The notes: generated from the letters alone by a model not told the origin. Numbered from the stretch's first letter, positions 1 through 10,438 are shown. The stretch is DNA of 64,000 nucleotides from Apilactobacillus micheneri (GCF_002993975.1 NZ_POSO01000002.1:310232-374231), one strand, 5' to 3'. A program made the numbers and translations.

Positions 1-908
1 AAGCAATTAAGGATACTGGTTTTCCATATGACGTATATGGATACTTAGATCATGAAAATCCTTGGCAAATGATTGCTGAACATGTTAAAGAACGTAATGC
101 TAACCCTAAAAAGGCTGGCTTAGAAATGACTAATTTAACAATCAGTCGTTTAAATGAATTACAAGCAGTTCTAGATGTATCATTTACCACTGATGTTACT
201 GATTTCATGAACAGCATGCGTTTGATTAAATCACCCGATGAAATCGAAAAATTAGATGCAGCTGGTCGTGAAGCTGACTACGCATTTCAAAAAGGTTTTG
301 AAGCCGTTAAAGCTGGTAAACCAGAATCAGCAGTAATGGCCGAATTAGAATATGCACTAAAACTTAAGGGTGTTATGGAAATGAGCTTTGACACTTTAGT
401 TCAAGCTGGTGCTCACGCTGCTGAACCTCACGGTGCAACTGGCAGTAATTTAATCAAGAATAATGAAATGGTATTATTTGATTTAGGAACTGTACATCAA
501 GGTTATATTTCAGATTCATCAAGAACAGTTGCTGTTGGTAAATTGTCTGATAAACAAAAAGATATTTACAATGTTTGTTTAGATGCTCAATTAACAGCCA
601 TGGATTATGTTAAACCTGGTGTGACAGCCGAATCAGTTGATAAAGTTGCCCGTGATATTATCGACAAAGCTGGTTATGGTAAATACTTCATTCACCGTCT
701 TGGCCATGGTATGGGGATGTCAGAACATGAATTCCCATCTATTATGGAAGGCAATAAGATGGAATTGAAACCAGGGATGTGTTTCTCAATTGAACCTGGT
801 ATTTATGTACCTGGATTTGCAGGAGTTCGAATTGAAGATTGTGTTCATGTCACTGAAAATGGATGTGAACCATTTACCCATACCCCTAAAGAACTTAAAT
901 ATTTATAA
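1..908 (+). CDS. Xaa-Pro dipeptidase / aminopeptidase P family metallopeptidase, 3' part
   Basis: The gene is open from the window edge (codons in the frame of position 3), so the N-terminus is missing. The remaining ~300 residues hold the C-terminal pita-bread metallopeptidase fold. Visible dinuclear-metal ligands are the aspartates in DLGTVHQGYISD, the histidine in HRLGHGMGMSEHE and the glutamates in SIEPGIYVPG and VRIEDCV. Family enzymes are cytoplasmic and release the residue N-terminal to proline from peptides; PepQ (dipeptides) versus a PepP-like aminopeptidase cannot be settled without the N-terminus. A strong terminator follows, so it is transcribed separately from yaaA. Its place directly upstream of yaaA, where lactobacilli often have dnaN, is unusual. 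Confidence 0.85.
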   Translation, partial: AIKDTGFPYDVYGYLDHENPWQMIAEHVKERNANPKKAGLEMTNLTISRLNELQAVLDVSFTTDVTDFMNSMRLIKSPDEIEKLDAAGREADYAFQKGFEAVKAGKPESAVMAELEYALKLKGVMEMSFDTLVQAGAHAAEPHGATGSNLIKNNEMVLFDLGTVHQGYISDSSRTVAVGKLSDKQKDIYNVCLDAQLTAMDYVKPGVTAESVDKVARDIIDKAGYGKYFIHRLGHGMGMSEHEFPSIMEGNKMELKPGMCFSIEPGIYVPGFAGVRIEDCVHVTENGCEPFTHTPKELKYL

Positions 909-915
909 AATAATG

Positions 916-948
916 ATGCTTATCAATCCTATTGGTAAGCATTTTTTA
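916..948 (+). terminator. Rho-independent terminator after the peptidase gene
   Basis: Arms 916-927 and 931-942 form a 12-bp stem with one G-T wobble and a CCT loop, followed by a T-rich tail. Confidence 0.85.
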
Positions 949-1077
949 TTGCCAATTTTAAAATAAAAGCTTTTTGAGCGTTTTTATTGCAAAATAGTAT
1001 GTTTTATCTAATACGAGTTAAAATGCTTATATGAGCTAATAACGGCCTATTATCTATACTTTTACCCTATAAAAGGG

Positions 1078-1083
1078 TATAAT
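1078..1083 (+). promoter_or_regulatory. Probable -10 element for yaaA-recF-gyrBA
   Basis: A perfect TATAAT lies 29 nt before the chosen yaaA start. No good -35 is visible at 17 bp. The -10 overlaps the right half of a small dyad (ACCCT...AGGGT, about 1064-1078), which might be an operator or chance. Confidence 0.45.
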
Positions 1084-1112
1084 AAGAGAAGTAAGAAAAG
1101 GTGGGTGAAGTT

Positions 1113-1331
1113 TTGAAGAAGAGTGTTTTCATCAGTACTGAATATATTACATTAGGCCAATTATTAAAAGAAGAAGACGTTGTTTCTTCTGGCGGACAAG
1201 CAAAATGGTATTTGAAGGATCATCAAGTTATGTTGAATGATGAACCTGAAAACCGCCGTGGTAAAAAGCTATATGATGGCGATAATGTTGAGGTAATGGA
1301 TGTAGGATTATTTTTTATCCGTAAAAAGTAG
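1113..1331 (+). CDS. yaaA: S4-domain RNA-binding protein YaaA
   Basis: This 72-residue protein is almost entirely one S4 domain (TLGQLLKEEDVVSSGGQAKWYL, then LNDEPENRRGKKL), the basic fold that binds structured RNA. In Firmicutes YaaA sits between dnaN and recF and has been linked to ribosome assembly. A TTG start at 1113 is chosen because AGGTGG ends about 9 nt upstream and the protein then begins LKKSVFISTEYITLG like its homologues; the in-frame GTG at 1101 overlaps the Shine-Dalgarno itself. recF follows after 9 nt, so the two are co-transcribed. Confidence 0.9.
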   Translation: MKKSVFISTEYITLGQLLKEEDVVSSGGQAKWYLKDHQVMLNDEPENRRGKKLYDGDNVEVMDVGLFFIRKK

Positions 1332-1340
1332 GCTAAATCT

Positions 1341-2459
1341 ATGAAATTAAAAGAAATAGAGTTACACCATTTTCGTAATTATGACGACGTTAATATGCAA
1401 TTCTCGCCTGGAATCAATGTTTTACTTGGTAATAATGCTCAAGGCAAAACTAATATGTTAGAAGCTATTTATGTTTTAGCTTTAACGCGTAGTCATCGTA
1501 CTAACAACAATCGTGATTTGATTGAATGGCAATCAGAAGCTGCACAAATTTATGGCAATGTTGCTAAACGATTGGGCGATACTAAGTTAGAAATTGATTT
1601 AGGTAAAAAAGGCAAGCGAGCTAAGGTCAATCATTTGGAGCAAGCCAAACTTTCATCTTATGTAGGTGAATTAAATGTGATTTTGTTTGCCCCAGAAGAT
1701 TTATCAATTGTTAAGGGTTCGCCAAGTGTTCGTCGTCGTTTTATGGATATGGAATTTGGTCAGATGAGTAATCAATATCTTTATGACAATGCTCAATATA
1801 GAAAAATATTAAAACAACGTAATAACTATCTGAAAAAGTTACAGATGAAAGAAGCTAGTGATCAGTTATATTTGGAAGTTTTGTCTGATCAACTAGCTGC
1901 TTATGGTTCTAAGATTATTTTTCAACGTATCGATTTATTGAAAAAATTAGAAGGCTGGGCAGCAGATATTCATGCTGAAATTTCACAAGATAAAGAAAAA
2001 TTACAGTTTAAATATGCTTGTGCTTTAAAGAAAAAGCAATTAAGTGATGTTGATAGCATTTATAATGGATTACTTAGTTTATATACTGATAATCGTGATA
2101 AAGAGATTAGACAAGGCAATAGTTTATATGGCCCACATCGTGATGATTTACAATTTATCATCAATAAAAAAGACGTTTCTACTTTTGGTTCGCAAGGACA
2201 ACAAAGAACTTCAGCCCTTTCAGTTAAGTTAGCTGAAATTGATTTGATGAAGGAAGAAACGCATGAATATCCAATCTTATTATTGGATGATGTGTTATCT
2301 GAATTGGATGATAGTCGACAAACGCACCTATTAAAGTCGATTCAAGATAAAGTTCAAACCTTCTTAACAACCACTAGTTTAAGTGGAATTGCTCGCGAAT
2401 TAATTTCAGATCCTAAGATTTTTAATATTGAAAGTGGAACCGTCTCAGAAGAAAAGTGA
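1341..2459 (+). CDS. recF: DNA replication and repair protein RecF
   Basis: RecF is an SMC-like ATPase that helps RecOR load RecA at single-stranded gaps. All ABC/SMC motifs are present: Walker A GNNAQGKT near residue 31, signature SQGQQRT near residue 285, and Walker [13 protein letters not shown] near residue 312. The length, 372 residues, is normal. The ATG at 1341 has only a weak ribosome binding site and probably depends on coupling to yaaA, 9 nt upstream. gyrB begins 22 nt after the stop, so recF and gyrB are in one operon. Confidence 0.96.
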   Translation: MKLKEIELHHFRNYDDVNMQFSPGINVLLGNNAQGKTNMLEAIYVLALTRSHRTNNNRDLIEWQSEAAQIYGNVAKRLGDTKLEIDLGKKGKRAKVNHLEQAKLSSYVGELNVILFAPEDLSIVKGSPSVRRRFMDMEFGQMSNQYLYDNAQYRKILKQRNNYLKKLQMKEASDQLYLEVLSDQLAAYGSKIIFQRIDLLKKLEGWAADIHAEISQDKEKLQFKYACALKKKQLSDVDSIYNGLLSLYTDNRDKEIRQGNSLYGPHRDDLQFIINKKDVSTFGSQGQQRTSALSVKLAEIDLMKEETHEYPILLLDDVLSELDDSRQTHLLKSIQDKVQTFLTTTSLSGIARELISDPKIFNIESGTVSEEK

Positions 2460-2481
2460 TTTCTTTTTAGGAGGAATAAAG

Positions 2482-4428
2482 TTGACTGATAAGGAAAAAG
2501 CAGAACAAAGAAGAAAGACTGACGAATATGATGCCAGTCAAATTCAAGTTCTAGAAGGCCTAGAAGCCGTTCGTAAACGTCCAGGAATGTACATAGGATC
2601 AACTAGTGTGCAAGGACTACACCATTTAGTTTGGGAAATTATTGATAATGGAATTGATGAAGCATTAGCAGGTTTTGCAGATTCAATTCACGTAACTATT
2701 GAAAAAGACAATAGTATTACCGTTGTTGATGATGGTCGTGGAATTCCAGTTGATATTCAAAAGAAAACTGGAAAACCCGCATTGGAAACTGTTTTCACTA
2801 TCTTACATGCCGGAGGTAAATTCGGTGGTGGTGGATACAAAGTGTCTGGTGGTTTACATGGGGTTGGTGCCTCAGTAGTAAACGCCTTATCCACTGAACT
2901 AGATGTAACAGTTACCCGTGATGGTAAGAAATACTATATGGACTTTTCTAGAGGGCATGTTAAAACACCAATGAAATTTATTGGTAATGATGATCCTGAT
3001 AATCACGGAACTAAAGTTCATTTCACACCAGATCCAGATATTTTTACAGAAACAACTACTTATAATGTTAAGACTTTGACTGCACGTATTCGTGAACTAG
3101 CCTTCTTAAATAAGGGTCTAAAAATTTCACTTCGTGATAATCGTCCAGCAGAACCAACTGAAGAAGATTTCCTATATGAAGGTGGAATCAAACATTATGT
3201 TGAATTCATCGATAAGGATAAAGAACCAATTTTCCCAGAACCTATTTATGTCGAAGGTAAGGAAAATGGTATTTCAGTTGAAGTTGCTTTGCAATACACT
3301 GATGACTATCACAGTGAACTTAGAACTTTCACTAACAATATTCATACTATTGAAGGTGGAACCCATGAAGAAGGTTTCAAGCGTGCTTTAACTCGTGCAG
3401 TTAATGATTATGCAAGAAAGAATAATTTACTAAAAGAAAAAGATGATAACTTAACTGGTCCGGACGTTCGTGAAGGCTTAACGGCAGTGGTTAGTGTTAA
3501 GCATCCTGATCCACAATTTGAAGGACAAACTAAGACCAAGTTAGGTAATTCTGACGCTAGAACGGCTACTGACCATATTTTCTCAGAACGTTTCTCTAAA
3601 TTCTTAATGGAAAATCCTAAACTAGGTAAACAAATTGTTGATAAGGGTTCTTTAGCATCTAGAGTTCGTGCTGCTGCAAAGCGTGCCCGTGAAGTAACTA
3701 GAAAGAAATCTGGTCTAGAAATTAGTAGTCTTCCTGGTAAGTTAGCTAATAATACTAGTAAAGATCCAGCTATTTCAGAATTGTTTATTGTCGAAGGGGA
3801 CTCTGCTGGTGGATCTGCCAAGCAAGGTCGTTCTCGTTTAACCCAAGCTATTTTGCCAATTAGAGGTAAAATTTTAAATGTGCAAAAAGCATCAATGGAT
3901 AAGATTTTAGCTAATGAAGAAATCAGATCAATGTTTACTGCAATGGGAACCGGTTTTGGTAAAGATTTTGATATTAATAATGTGCATTATCATAAGTTAA
4001 TTATCATGACCGATGCTGATGTCGATGGTGCCCATATTCAAGCATTGCTATTAACATTAGTTTATAACTACATGCGTCCATTACTTGATGCCGGATATGT
4101 ATATATTGCTCAACCACCTTTGTATCGTTTACAACAAGGTAAGATGATTAGATATGTTGCTAACGATGAAGAATTAGATAGATGGAAAGCCGAATTGCCA
4201 GCATCACCTAAACCAAGCATTTCTCGTTATAAAGGTCTTGGTGAAATGGATGCTGAACAATTATGGGATACTACTATGAATCCAGAAAACCGTCGCTTAC
4301 AAAGAGTTGAAACTAAAGATGCTGAAAACGCAGCTGGAGTTTTCAATATGTTGATGGGTAACAAAGTAGAACCACGTCGTAAATTCATTGAAGAAAACGC
4401 AACATTCGTTGAAAACTTGGATGTTTAG
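2482..4428 (+). CDS. gyrB: DNA gyrase subunit B
   Basis: GyrB is the ATPase subunit of gyrase, which introduces negative supercoils. In order: GHKL ATPase ([33 protein letters not shown]), transducer domain, TOPRIM ([12 protein letters not shown] and the metal-binding DADVDGAHI) and the C-terminal GyrA-contact region ([14 protein letters not shown]). Start TTG 2482 follows a perfect AGGAGG at 2469-2474; an upstream in-frame ATG at 2428 would lie inside recF and lacks a binding site. That gives 648 residues, normal for the family. The parS-like palindrome lies 6 nt past the stop, before gyrA. Confidence 0.97.
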   Translation: MTDKEKAEQRRKTDEYDASQIQVLEGLEAVRKRPGMYIGSTSVQGLHHLVWEIIDNGIDEALAGFADSIHVTIEKDNSITVVDDGRGIPVDIQKKTGKPALETVFTILHAGGKFGGGGYKVSGGLHGVGASVVNALSTELDVTVTRDGKKYYMDFSRGHVKTPMKFIGNDDPDNHGTKVHFTPDPDIFTETTTYNVKTLTARIRELAFLNKGLKISLRDNRPAEPTEEDFLYEGGIKHYVEFIDKDKEPIFPEPIYVEGKENGISVEVALQYTDDYHSELRTFTNNIHTIEGGTHEEGFKRALTRAVNDYARKNNLLKEKDDNLTGPDVREGLTAVVSVKHPDPQFEGQTKTKLGNSDARTATDHIFSERFSKFLMENPKLGKQIVDKGSLASRVRAAAKRAREVTRKKSGLEISSLPGKLANNTSKDPAISELFIVEGDSAGGSAKQGRSRLTQAILPIRGKILNVQKASMDKILANEEIRSMFTAMGTGFGKDFDINNVHYHKLIIMTDADVDGAHIQALLLTLVYNYMRPLLDAGYVYIAQPPLYRLQQGKMIRYVANDEELDRWKAELPASPKPSISRYKGLGEMDAEQLWDTTMNPENRRLQRVETKDAENAAGVFNMLMGNKVEPRRKFIEENATFVENLDV

Positions 4429-4434
4429 TTAAAA

Positions 4435-4450
4435 TGTTTCACATGAAACA
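4435..4450. promoter_or_regulatory. parS-like centromere site 1
   Basis: TGTTTCACATGAAACA is an imperfect 16-bp palindrome that differs from the ParB-binding parS consensus TGTTtCACGTGAAACa at one central base. It lies between gyrB and gyrA. The same sequence, reverse-complemented, recurs at 29143-29158. parS sites cluster near the origin in Firmicutes, which fits this gene context. Function is inferred. Confidence 0.7.
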
Positions 4451-4485
4451 TTATGTTATAACGACCATGAATGGAGGCAAATACA

Positions 4486-6996
4486 TTGGCCAATAATGAA
4501 GATTTATCAAGTCATCGCATTGAGAATGTGGACTTATCTGAAAAAATGAAAACATCATTTTTAGACTATGCAATGAGTGTTATCGTTGCACGTGCCTTAC
4601 CTGATGTTAGAGATGGTATGAAACCAGTTCATAGAAGAATTTTATATGATATGCGTGAACTAGGTTTGACTCCAGAAAAACCTTTCCGTAAGTCAGCCAG
4701 AGTGGTTGGTGATACTTTAGGTAAGTATCATCCCCATGGTGATAGTGCTGTTTATGGATCAATGGTACGTATGGCACAAGAATTTAGTTATCGTTATCCA
4801 TTAGTTAATGGACATGGTAACTTTGGTTCTGTCGATGGTGATGGAGCTGCCGCTATGCGTTATACTGAAGCTAAATTAAGTAAAATGGGGATGGAAATGT
4901 TACGCGATATCAACAAAGATACTGTTGATTTTCAAGATAACTTTGATGGTAGTGAACGTGAACCAGAAGTACTACCTTCAAGATTTCCTAACTTATTAGT
5001 TAATGGTGCTTCAGGAATTGCGGTTGGGATGGCTACTAACATTCCACCACATAACTTAAGCGAAGTTATTTCAGCATTGCATATTTTAATGGAAAACCCA
5101 GATGCAACTACTGCTGATTTAATGGAAGCATTACCTGGCCCTGACTTTCCTACTGGGGGAGTGGTCCTAGGTAAATCTGGTATCAGAAAAGCTTACGAAA
5201 CTGGTAAGGGTAGCATTATTTTACGTGCTAAAACTGATATCGAAGAAAATAAAAACGGAAAACAACGCATTATCGCAACTGAAATTCCATATATGACTAA
5301 TAAAGCAAAACTAATTGAAAGAATTGCTGACTTAGTTCGTGATAAAAGAATTGATGGAATTTCAGATGTTAATGATGAATCTGATCGTGAAGGTATGCGT
5401 ATCGTAATCGATGTTAAACGTGATGCTTCAGCTCAAGTTGTATTAAATAACTTATACAAAATGACTTTAATGCAAACTAGCTTTAGTTTTAACATGTTAG
5501 CAATTGTGGATGGGACCCCAAGAATTTTGAGCTTAAAAGAAATTCTTCAATACTATCTAGAACATCAAGTTAGTGTTATTAAACGTCGTACTGAATACGA
5601 ATTAAGAAAAGCCGAAAATCGTGCCCACATTTTAGCTGGTTTAATTACCGCTTTAGATAATATCGATCGCGTGATTACAATTATCCGTGAATCACAAACT
5701 TCAGCCGTTGCTAAAAAGCAATTGATGGATGAATTTGATTTATCAGATAAGCAATCACAAGCTATCTTGGATATGCGTTTAGTTCGTTTAACTGGACTAG
5801 AACGTGACAAGATTGCTAGTGAACATGATGAATTATTAAAGAGTATTAACCACTACAAAGAAATCCTTGCCAGTCGTGAAAAAATCAACGAAATTATTTA
5901 TGAAGAATTAATGGAAATTCAACATAAATTCGGTGATGATCGTAAGACTGAATTACGTGTCGGCGAAGTATTAAGCATCGAAGACGAGGATCTTATTGCT
6001 GAAGAAGACATTATGATTACTCTAACTCATAATGGATACATTAAGCGTACTGCTACTTCAGAATTCAAGAGCCAAAATCGTGGTGGTCGTGGAGTGCAAG
6101 GAATGGGTGTCCATGATGATGACTTCATTGAACATTTAGTTTCAACAACTACTCACCACACATTATTATTCTTCACTAACCAAGGTAAGGTTTACCGTAT
6201 GAAAGGGTATGAAATCCCAGAATATGGTCGTTCTGCTAAAGGTCTTCCTATTATCAACTTGTTAGGAATTGAAAATGCTGAAAAAGTCCAAGCAGTTATT
6301 ACCATTAGTGAAAATGAAAATTATGATGATAAAGACTTATTCTTCACTACTCTTCAAGGTACTGTAAAACGTACTTCTGTAGATGAATTCAAGAATATCC
6401 GTAGTAATGGTCTAAAAGCAATTCATCTAAAAGATAAGGATGAATTAATGCGTGTCTCCACTGTAAATGAAGACCAAAACATTATTATTGGGACTCATTT
6501 AGGTTACTGTGTTAGCTTTAAAGTTTCCGATGTTCGTTCAATGGGACGTTCTGCTACCGGGGTTCGTGGAATTCGTTTAAGAGACAACGATTATGTTGTT
6601 GGTGCTGATGTCTTAAATCCAGATGACAATGTCTTTGTTATTTCAGAAAAAGGTTATGGAAAACAAACACCTGCTTCTGAGTATCAAATTAAAGGTCGTG
6701 GTGGAAAAGGTATCAAGACCGTTAACGTAACTGAAAAGAATGGTCCATTAGCTGGTTTAACGACTGTTACTGGTGATGAAGATATTATGTTAGTTACCGA
6801 TAAGGGTGTTATGATCAGATTCAATGTAGCAGATGTTTCACAAACTGGTCGTGCTACATTAGGTGTTCATTTAATTAAGATTGATGAAGATTCAAGAGTT
6901 TCAACAGTTGCTAAAGTTTCTAACGAAGCGCAAGAAGCAAATGATGAAAAAGATGATGAATCATCAGATTCTAACGATGAAACTACAAGAGAATAA
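4486..6996 (+). CDS. gyrA: DNA gyrase subunit A
   Basis: GyrA is the strand-cutting subunit of gyrase. The N-terminal winged helix holds the quinolone-pocket segment [17 protein letters not shown] and the catalytic tyrosine in [10 protein letters not shown]. The C-terminal domain carries the GyrA-box-like [11 protein letters not shown] and further beta-pinwheel blades, then an acidic Asp/Glu/Ser tail. TTG 4486 is chosen because GGAGG (4473-4477) lies 8 nt upstream; the in-frame ATG 4471 overlaps that site. This gives 836 residues. The codon at 4756-4758 encodes Gly at the position equivalent to E. coli Asp87, where Asp or Glu is usual, although the Ser83 equivalent is kept. Confidence 0.97.
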   Translation: MANNEDLSSHRIENVDLSEKMKTSFLDYAMSVIVARALPDVRDGMKPVHRRILYDMRELGLTPEKPFRKSARVVGDTLGKYHPHGDSAVYGSMVRMAQEFSYRYPLVNGHGNFGSVDGDGAAAMRYTEAKLSKMGMEMLRDINKDTVDFQDNFDGSEREPEVLPSRFPNLLVNGASGIAVGMATNIPPHNLSEVISALHILMENPDATTADLMEALPGPDFPTGGVVLGKSGIRKAYETGKGSIILRAKTDIEENKNGKQRIIATEIPYMTNKAKLIERIADLVRDKRIDGISDVNDESDREGMRIVIDVKRDASAQVVLNNLYKMTLMQTSFSFNMLAIVDGTPRILSLKEILQYYLEHQVSVIKRRTEYELRKAENRAHILAGLITALDNIDRVITIIRESQTSAVAKKQLMDEFDLSDKQSQAILDMRLVRLTGLERDKIASEHDELLKSINHYKEILASREKINEIIYEELMEIQHKFGDDRKTELRVGEVLSIEDEDLIAEEDIMITLTHNGYIKRTATSEFKSQNRGGRGVQGMGVHDDDFIEHLVSTTTHHTLLFFTNQGKVYRMKGYEIPEYGRSAKGLPIINLLGIENAEKVQAVITISENENYDDKDLFFTTLQGTVKRTSVDEFKNIRSNGLKAIHLKDKDELMRVSTVNEDQNIIIGTHLGYCVSFKVSDVRSMGRSATGVRGIRLRDNDYVVGADVLNPDDNVFVISEKGYGKQTPASEYQIKGRGGKGIKTVNVTEKNGPLAGLTTVTGDEDIMLVTDKGVMIRFNVADVSQTGRATLGVHLIKIDEDSRVSTVAKVSNEAQEANDEKDDESSDSNDETTRE

Positions 6997-7003
6997 TTAA
7001 ACA

Positions 7004-7045
7004 AAAATAAGCTAGTGAATTTATCAATTCACTAGCTTATTTTTT
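7004..7045. terminator. Bidirectional terminator between gyrA and the convergent secreted-protein gene
   Basis: An 11-bp core stem (GCTAGTGAATT 7011-7021 with 7026-7036) is flanked by A-rich and T-rich tracts that pair further, so it can end transcription both ways. It overlaps the 3' end of the leftward gene by two bases. Confidence 0.88.
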
Positions 7046-7676
7046 AATATACTCGGTAATGCTTCTTTGCAGTATTCACATGACGATAATACCAAGTAGT
7101 CATAGTAGTTTTATTGGGTAATGTTAAATGATGTTTTGTGTTTTTATTAGGCACAGCATCACTTAAGCTTAGATGATTATGCTTAACTGACAAATACCAT
7201 AAACCATATTCTCGACCTTCATATACGGGCAAGACTTTTATGTTTTGATATTTATGCCCCACTAAAACTTTCGCATTAACCATCTTTTTATTGATCCTTA
7301 AGCCAAAATTATAATCATTAGTTTTATGATTTAATTTTAAATAATTTAAAGGATGGTTAGTGTTATAGACATCACCTAAGGTAATTCTTTTGATCATGTG
7401 ATTATTCATCACGGATTTTAAAATAATGAATGGAACATGTTTTGGATTAGCTGCTCCATGATAATCTTTTTCGGCATTGTACCAATTACCCCAAAATCTT
7501 TTTGGAATTTTGTTTTCATGGTTAAAGCCTAATTCTTTTAATTGCTTTTTATTATAATAGGTTGCTGGAATATTTGCGTGAGCATCAACATTATTTATTC
7601 CATAACCACAAATAGTAATTACAATAATGCTTAAAAAGAAACTAAATAATTTAAAAATATTATGATTAATATCCAT
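7044..7676 (-). CDS. Secreted protein of unknown function, paralogue of the next gene
   Basis: 210 residues with an N-terminal signal peptide or anchor (hydrophobic residues ~8-28, then Ala-rich VDAHANI). No catalytic motif is recognised. It shares with the 7753-8331 product an N-terminal block (TYYNKKQLKELGF, then PKRFWGNWYNA) and a C-terminal block (TMTTWYYRHVNTAKKHYRVY). The mature part is basic and rich in His, Asn, Lys and Tyr, as in other lactobacillar extracellular proteins. The start has AGAGG 9 nt upstream. It reads toward gyrA and shares the bidirectional terminator. A surface role is inferred only from the export signal. Confidence 0.75.
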   Translation of the reverse strand: MDINHNIFKLFSFFLSIIVITICGYGINNVDAHANIPATYYNKKQLKELGFNHENKIPKRFWGNWYNAEKDYHGAANPKHVPFIILKSVMNNHMIKRITLGDVYNTNHPLNYLKLNHKTNDYNFGLRINKKMVNAKVLVGHKYQNIKVLPVYEGREYGLWYLSVKHNHLSLSDAVPNKNTKHHLTLPNKTTMTTWYYRHVNTAKKHYRVY

Positions 7677-7752
7677 AAATAAAGACCTCTTACATTTTCA
7701 ATTTTAAGTTTGTCGTCTTATGGTTTCAAATAAAAAGGTATTTATTATTTTA

Positions 7753-8331
7753 TTAGTTATCTAATTGATAATTCTTTTTAGCTTGTTTCATTGATTTATA
7801 ATACCAAGTAGTAATAGATACATGATTAGGTAATCCACTTTTTTTGGAATTAGGTACAACCACACTCATACCAATTTTTTTATTTTTAATTGGCATATAC
7901 CATAGATTATTGTCTTTATATATTGGTAAAGCCCAGATGGCTTTATTATTATTTTTAAATGAATCATGAATTTTTATTAGTTTTTTGCCAATCATTATTG
8001 GAAAATGATTTTTATGTTGTTTATTGGTTTTTAAGTTATAAATTAATCCACCATCATTCAAGATATTCTTTTTAATTGTTACTTTATTAATACTTATAGG
8101 TGATTTTTCTTTAGTACCATAATTAGATTCTTTCGAAGCATTATACCATTTTCCATAAAATGCTTTGGGAAAATGATTTGATTTACTAAAACCCAACGCT
8201 TTTAGTTCATTTTTATTATAAGTTGTAGGTGGAACACTAGCATGAATATTAATGTTCTTTGTATTTTGTATAAATAATAAAGCGATTAATACAGTTAATA
8301 TTGATAATGATATATTTATTATTTTTTTCAT
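7753..8331 (-). CDS. Secreted protein of unknown function, paralogue of the 7044-7676 gene
   Basis: 192 residues: signal peptide at ~1-31 (MKKIINISLSILTVLIALLF start), then TTYNKNELKALGF, FPKAFYGKWYNASKE and a C-terminal SITTWYYKSMKQAKKNYQL block, all shared with the neighbouring paralogue. AGAAGGA lies just before the ATG. The two genes are tandem, same strand, 76 nt apart, consistent with local duplication; the middles have diverged strongly. No known domain is recognised. Confidence 0.75.
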   Translation of the reverse strand: MKKIINISLSILTVLIALLFIQNTKNINIHASVPPTTYNKNELKALGFSKSNHFPKAFYGKWYNASKESNYGTKEKSPISINKVTIKKNILNDGGLIYNLKTNKQHKNHFPIMIGKKLIKIHDSFKNNNKAIWALPIYKDNNLWYMPIKNKKIGMSVVVPNSKKSGLPNHVSITTWYYKSMKQAKKNYQLDN

Positions 8332-8384
8332 AATTTTTCCTTCTTTGTAAAAAAGATATAGCAGTTAGCTATATCTTAAAAATA

Positions 8385-9245
8385 TTATTTTTCGTCCCAT
8401 GGGCGTGCTACATATCCAGTATGTACGGATCTAGCATAAACGCTTGATACTTGAACTCTTGGAGGCCAACTTTCAATAATACGATCATTTCCTAGATATA
8501 ATGCTACATGCCAAATTGTTTTGGTACCGGGTTCATAATAGAAAATTAAGTCACCACGTTTACGTTGACCAAATGGAACAAATTTAAATTTTTTACTTGC
8601 CCATAATTTGCGTGAATTCCATTCGTTACCTGGATGGGCATGTTGAATTGCACTAACTGGCTTAGGATTAATACCACCAGCATATAATGCTTGGACAACT
8701 AATCCTGAACAATCATTTCCATAATTAGGGCTTGAAGATGCACCATAAATATATGGTTTACCTAAGTATTTGTATGCTTGCTTAATAGCCGCATTGATAT
8801 GTGCTTGTCTACCTTGGGTGATTTTTGCACCTAGTGGAGCTACATATCTATCGATACTGTAAAATTGCCATCTTGGGAAACCTAATTTAACCCATGTATT
8901 AACATCTACATCACCAGTAATCTTTAAATGATGCTTCTTTTGAAAATTCATAACAGCATTTTTAGTTGCATAGTTGTATTCATAATGACCAGTTCCAATT
9001 GGTCCCATATTGATACCTAGTCTACGCATGATTTTAACTGTTTTAATACCTTCATAGCCGACTTTTACTGTATAGCCAACTTTACCAACTGGCTTAATTT
9101 GTTTGTCAGCAATTTGATAATATCGCTTGGGATTTTGGTATTCTTTTGCTTTTGCATTAACATTGTTATTGCTAAAACATATCAACAAAGTTATTAATAA
9201 TAGTGCTGATGCAATTGAAGTGAATAATTTTCTCCAATTATTCAT
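8385..9245 (-). CDS. Secreted NlpC/P60 peptidoglycan hydrolase with peptidoglycan-binding domain
   Basis: 286 residues. A signal peptide (~1-31, ending NVNAKA) is followed by a peptidoglycan-binding_1-like repeat (GIKTVKIMRRLG ... NAVMNFQKKHHLKITGDVDV) and a C-terminal NlpC/P60 domain. The catalytic Cys is in YGNDCSGLVVQALY and the His in HVALYLGNDRIIES. Family enzymes cut peptide stems of peptidoglycan, typically gamma-D-Glu-diaminoacid bonds, outside the cell during growth and separation. GAAGGA precedes the ATG. It starts a leftward run of secreted-protein genes. Confidence 0.88.
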   Translation of the reverse strand: MNNWRKLFTSIASALLLITLLICFSNNNVNAKAKEYQNPKRYYQIADKQIKPVGKVGYTVKVGYEGIKTVKIMRRLGINMGPIGTGHYEYNYATKNAVMNFQKKHHLKITGDVDVNTWVKLGFPRWQFYSIDRYVAPLGAKITQGRQAHINAAIKQAYKYLGKPYIYGASSSPNYGNDCSGLVVQALYAGGINPKPVSAIQHAHPGNEWNSRKLWASKKFKFVPFGQRKRGDLIFYYEPGTKTIWHVALYLGNDRIIESWPPRVQVSSVYARSVHTGYVARPWDEK

Positions 9246-9334
9246 GGAACTTCCTTCTTTCTTAAAATAAAATAATAAAACACATAATTATTCTAACACT
9301 GTTGTAATCATTTTGTATTGATTAATTATAATAG

Positions 9335-9343
9335 TGTTATAAT
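9335..9343 (+). promoter_or_regulatory. Extended -10 promoter for the C39-like gene
   Basis: TGTTATAAT is an extended -10 (TG-N-TATAAT) 33 nt upstream of the ATG at 9376. No clear -35 at 17 bp. Confidence 0.55.
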
Positions 9344-9375
9344 ATAATAAGCTTATATTGAAAGAAGTAAATTAT

Positions 9376-10404
9376 ATGAAACGAAAAAATTTGAGAATCC
9401 TTTTTATCCTTCCAATAATTGCTATCATTGCAATTTCTATTCAATCTATTGATATAAAAGCGGATACCGTAACCTCACCAGTTACTAATAATCAGAATGA
9501 TTCACAAAATAATGTTACTGATAGTAATCAATCTTCTGGAAATAATACTAATGATTCAAACAATAATAATGATGACAAGAGCATTAGTAATTCCACAGAT
9601 AATAATCAAAATACAGATAAACGTATTCCTGATAATCGAACTAAAAAGGTAAAGAAACATCATTATTTTAGAATTTTAAGTACAAAAAAGACTAACTTTA
9701 ATACGATTGTTAAAAAAAATCGCAGTCTTTATATAGGCGGTGGTTATAATACAAATAAAAAAAGTATTAAAAGCTACAAAAATAGTAAAAATTTACTTAA
9801 AGCATGGGTTCATGTAATTGAATTTGAGAATACTAAATTAGGTAAATATGCTCATATTATACATAATGGAAAAGATGAAGGCTGGATTAACAATTCTGCT
9901 TTAGATTACTCATCTTTTAAATTAAATAATGTCCCACTGATTAGCCAACGTCCACAGTTACCAACGGGTTGTGAAATTACGGCTGTGACAATGATGATTA
10001 ATTACGCTACTGGTAAGAAATACTCTAAAACTTTTTTTGCTAATAAAATGCCTCGTAACTCTAATCCTAATAAAGGTTTTGTGGGCAGTCCTTATTCCAA
10101 ATCAGGTTGGTATATTTATCCACCAGCATTAATGAAATTAGTTCATCGTTATGCTGACAGTAGTGTCAATCTAACTGGTAAAAGTACAAATTATTTAAAA
10201 CATTATTTAAAACAAAATAATCATCCTATTGTTATTTGGATAGCTAATGCTGATGGCTTTCCTAATCATGCAGTAACTATGACTGGTTTTAATAAAAAAC
10301 AATTATATTATAATGATCCATGGTTGGGTAAAAGAACTGGTATGAATATTAAACAGATAAATATTCATAGAAGTCATGATCACAATAGAGCAATCAGTTA
10401 TTAA
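9376..10404 (+). CDS. Secreted C39-like (peptidase_C39_2) protein with Asn/Ser-rich linker
   Basis: 342 residues from ATG 9376; a longer TTG start at 9358 overlaps the AAAGAAG binding site. Signal peptide ~1-30 (RKNLRILFILPIIAIIAISI, then KAD), a low-complexity Asn/Ser/Asp linker (~35-85), an SH3-like segment, and a C-terminal papain-like peptidase_C39_2 domain. Candidate catalytic residues are Cys in QLPTGCEITAVTMM, His in NHAVTMTGF and Asp in YYNDPWLG. Substrate unknown; family members in lactobacilli are extracellular and often annotated hypothetical. The 39333-40016 protein has the same domain without the linker. Confidence 0.82.
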   Translation: MKRKNLRILFILPIIAIIAISIQSIDIKADTVTSPVTNNQNDSQNNVTDSNQSSGNNTNDSNNNNDDKSISNSTDNNQNTDKRIPDNRTKKVKKHHYFRILSTKKTNFNTIVKKNRSLYIGGGYNTNKKSIKSYKNSKNLLKAWVHVIEFENTKLGKYAHIIHNGKDEGWINNSALDYSSFKLNNVPLISQRPQLPTGCEITAVTMMINYATGKKYSKTFFANKMPRNSNPNKGFVGSPYSKSGWYIYPPALMKLVHRYADSSVNLTGKSTNYLKHYLKQNNHPIVIWIANADGFPNHAVTMTGFNKKQLYYNDPWLGKRTGMNIKQINIHRSHDHNRAISY

Positions 10405-10406
10405 TG

Positions 10407-10438
10407 AAAAAAGACGATTCATTTGAATCGTCTTTTTT
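10407..10438. terminator. Bidirectional terminator
   Basis: AAAAAGACGATTC pairs with GAATCGTCTTTTT around an ATTT loop, between the convergent C39-like and MerR genes. Confidence 0.88.

Noticed and set aside
3408-3821. 137-codon leftward frame inside gyrB
   Set aside because: Antisense shadow of the conserved TOPRIM region; no start signal.
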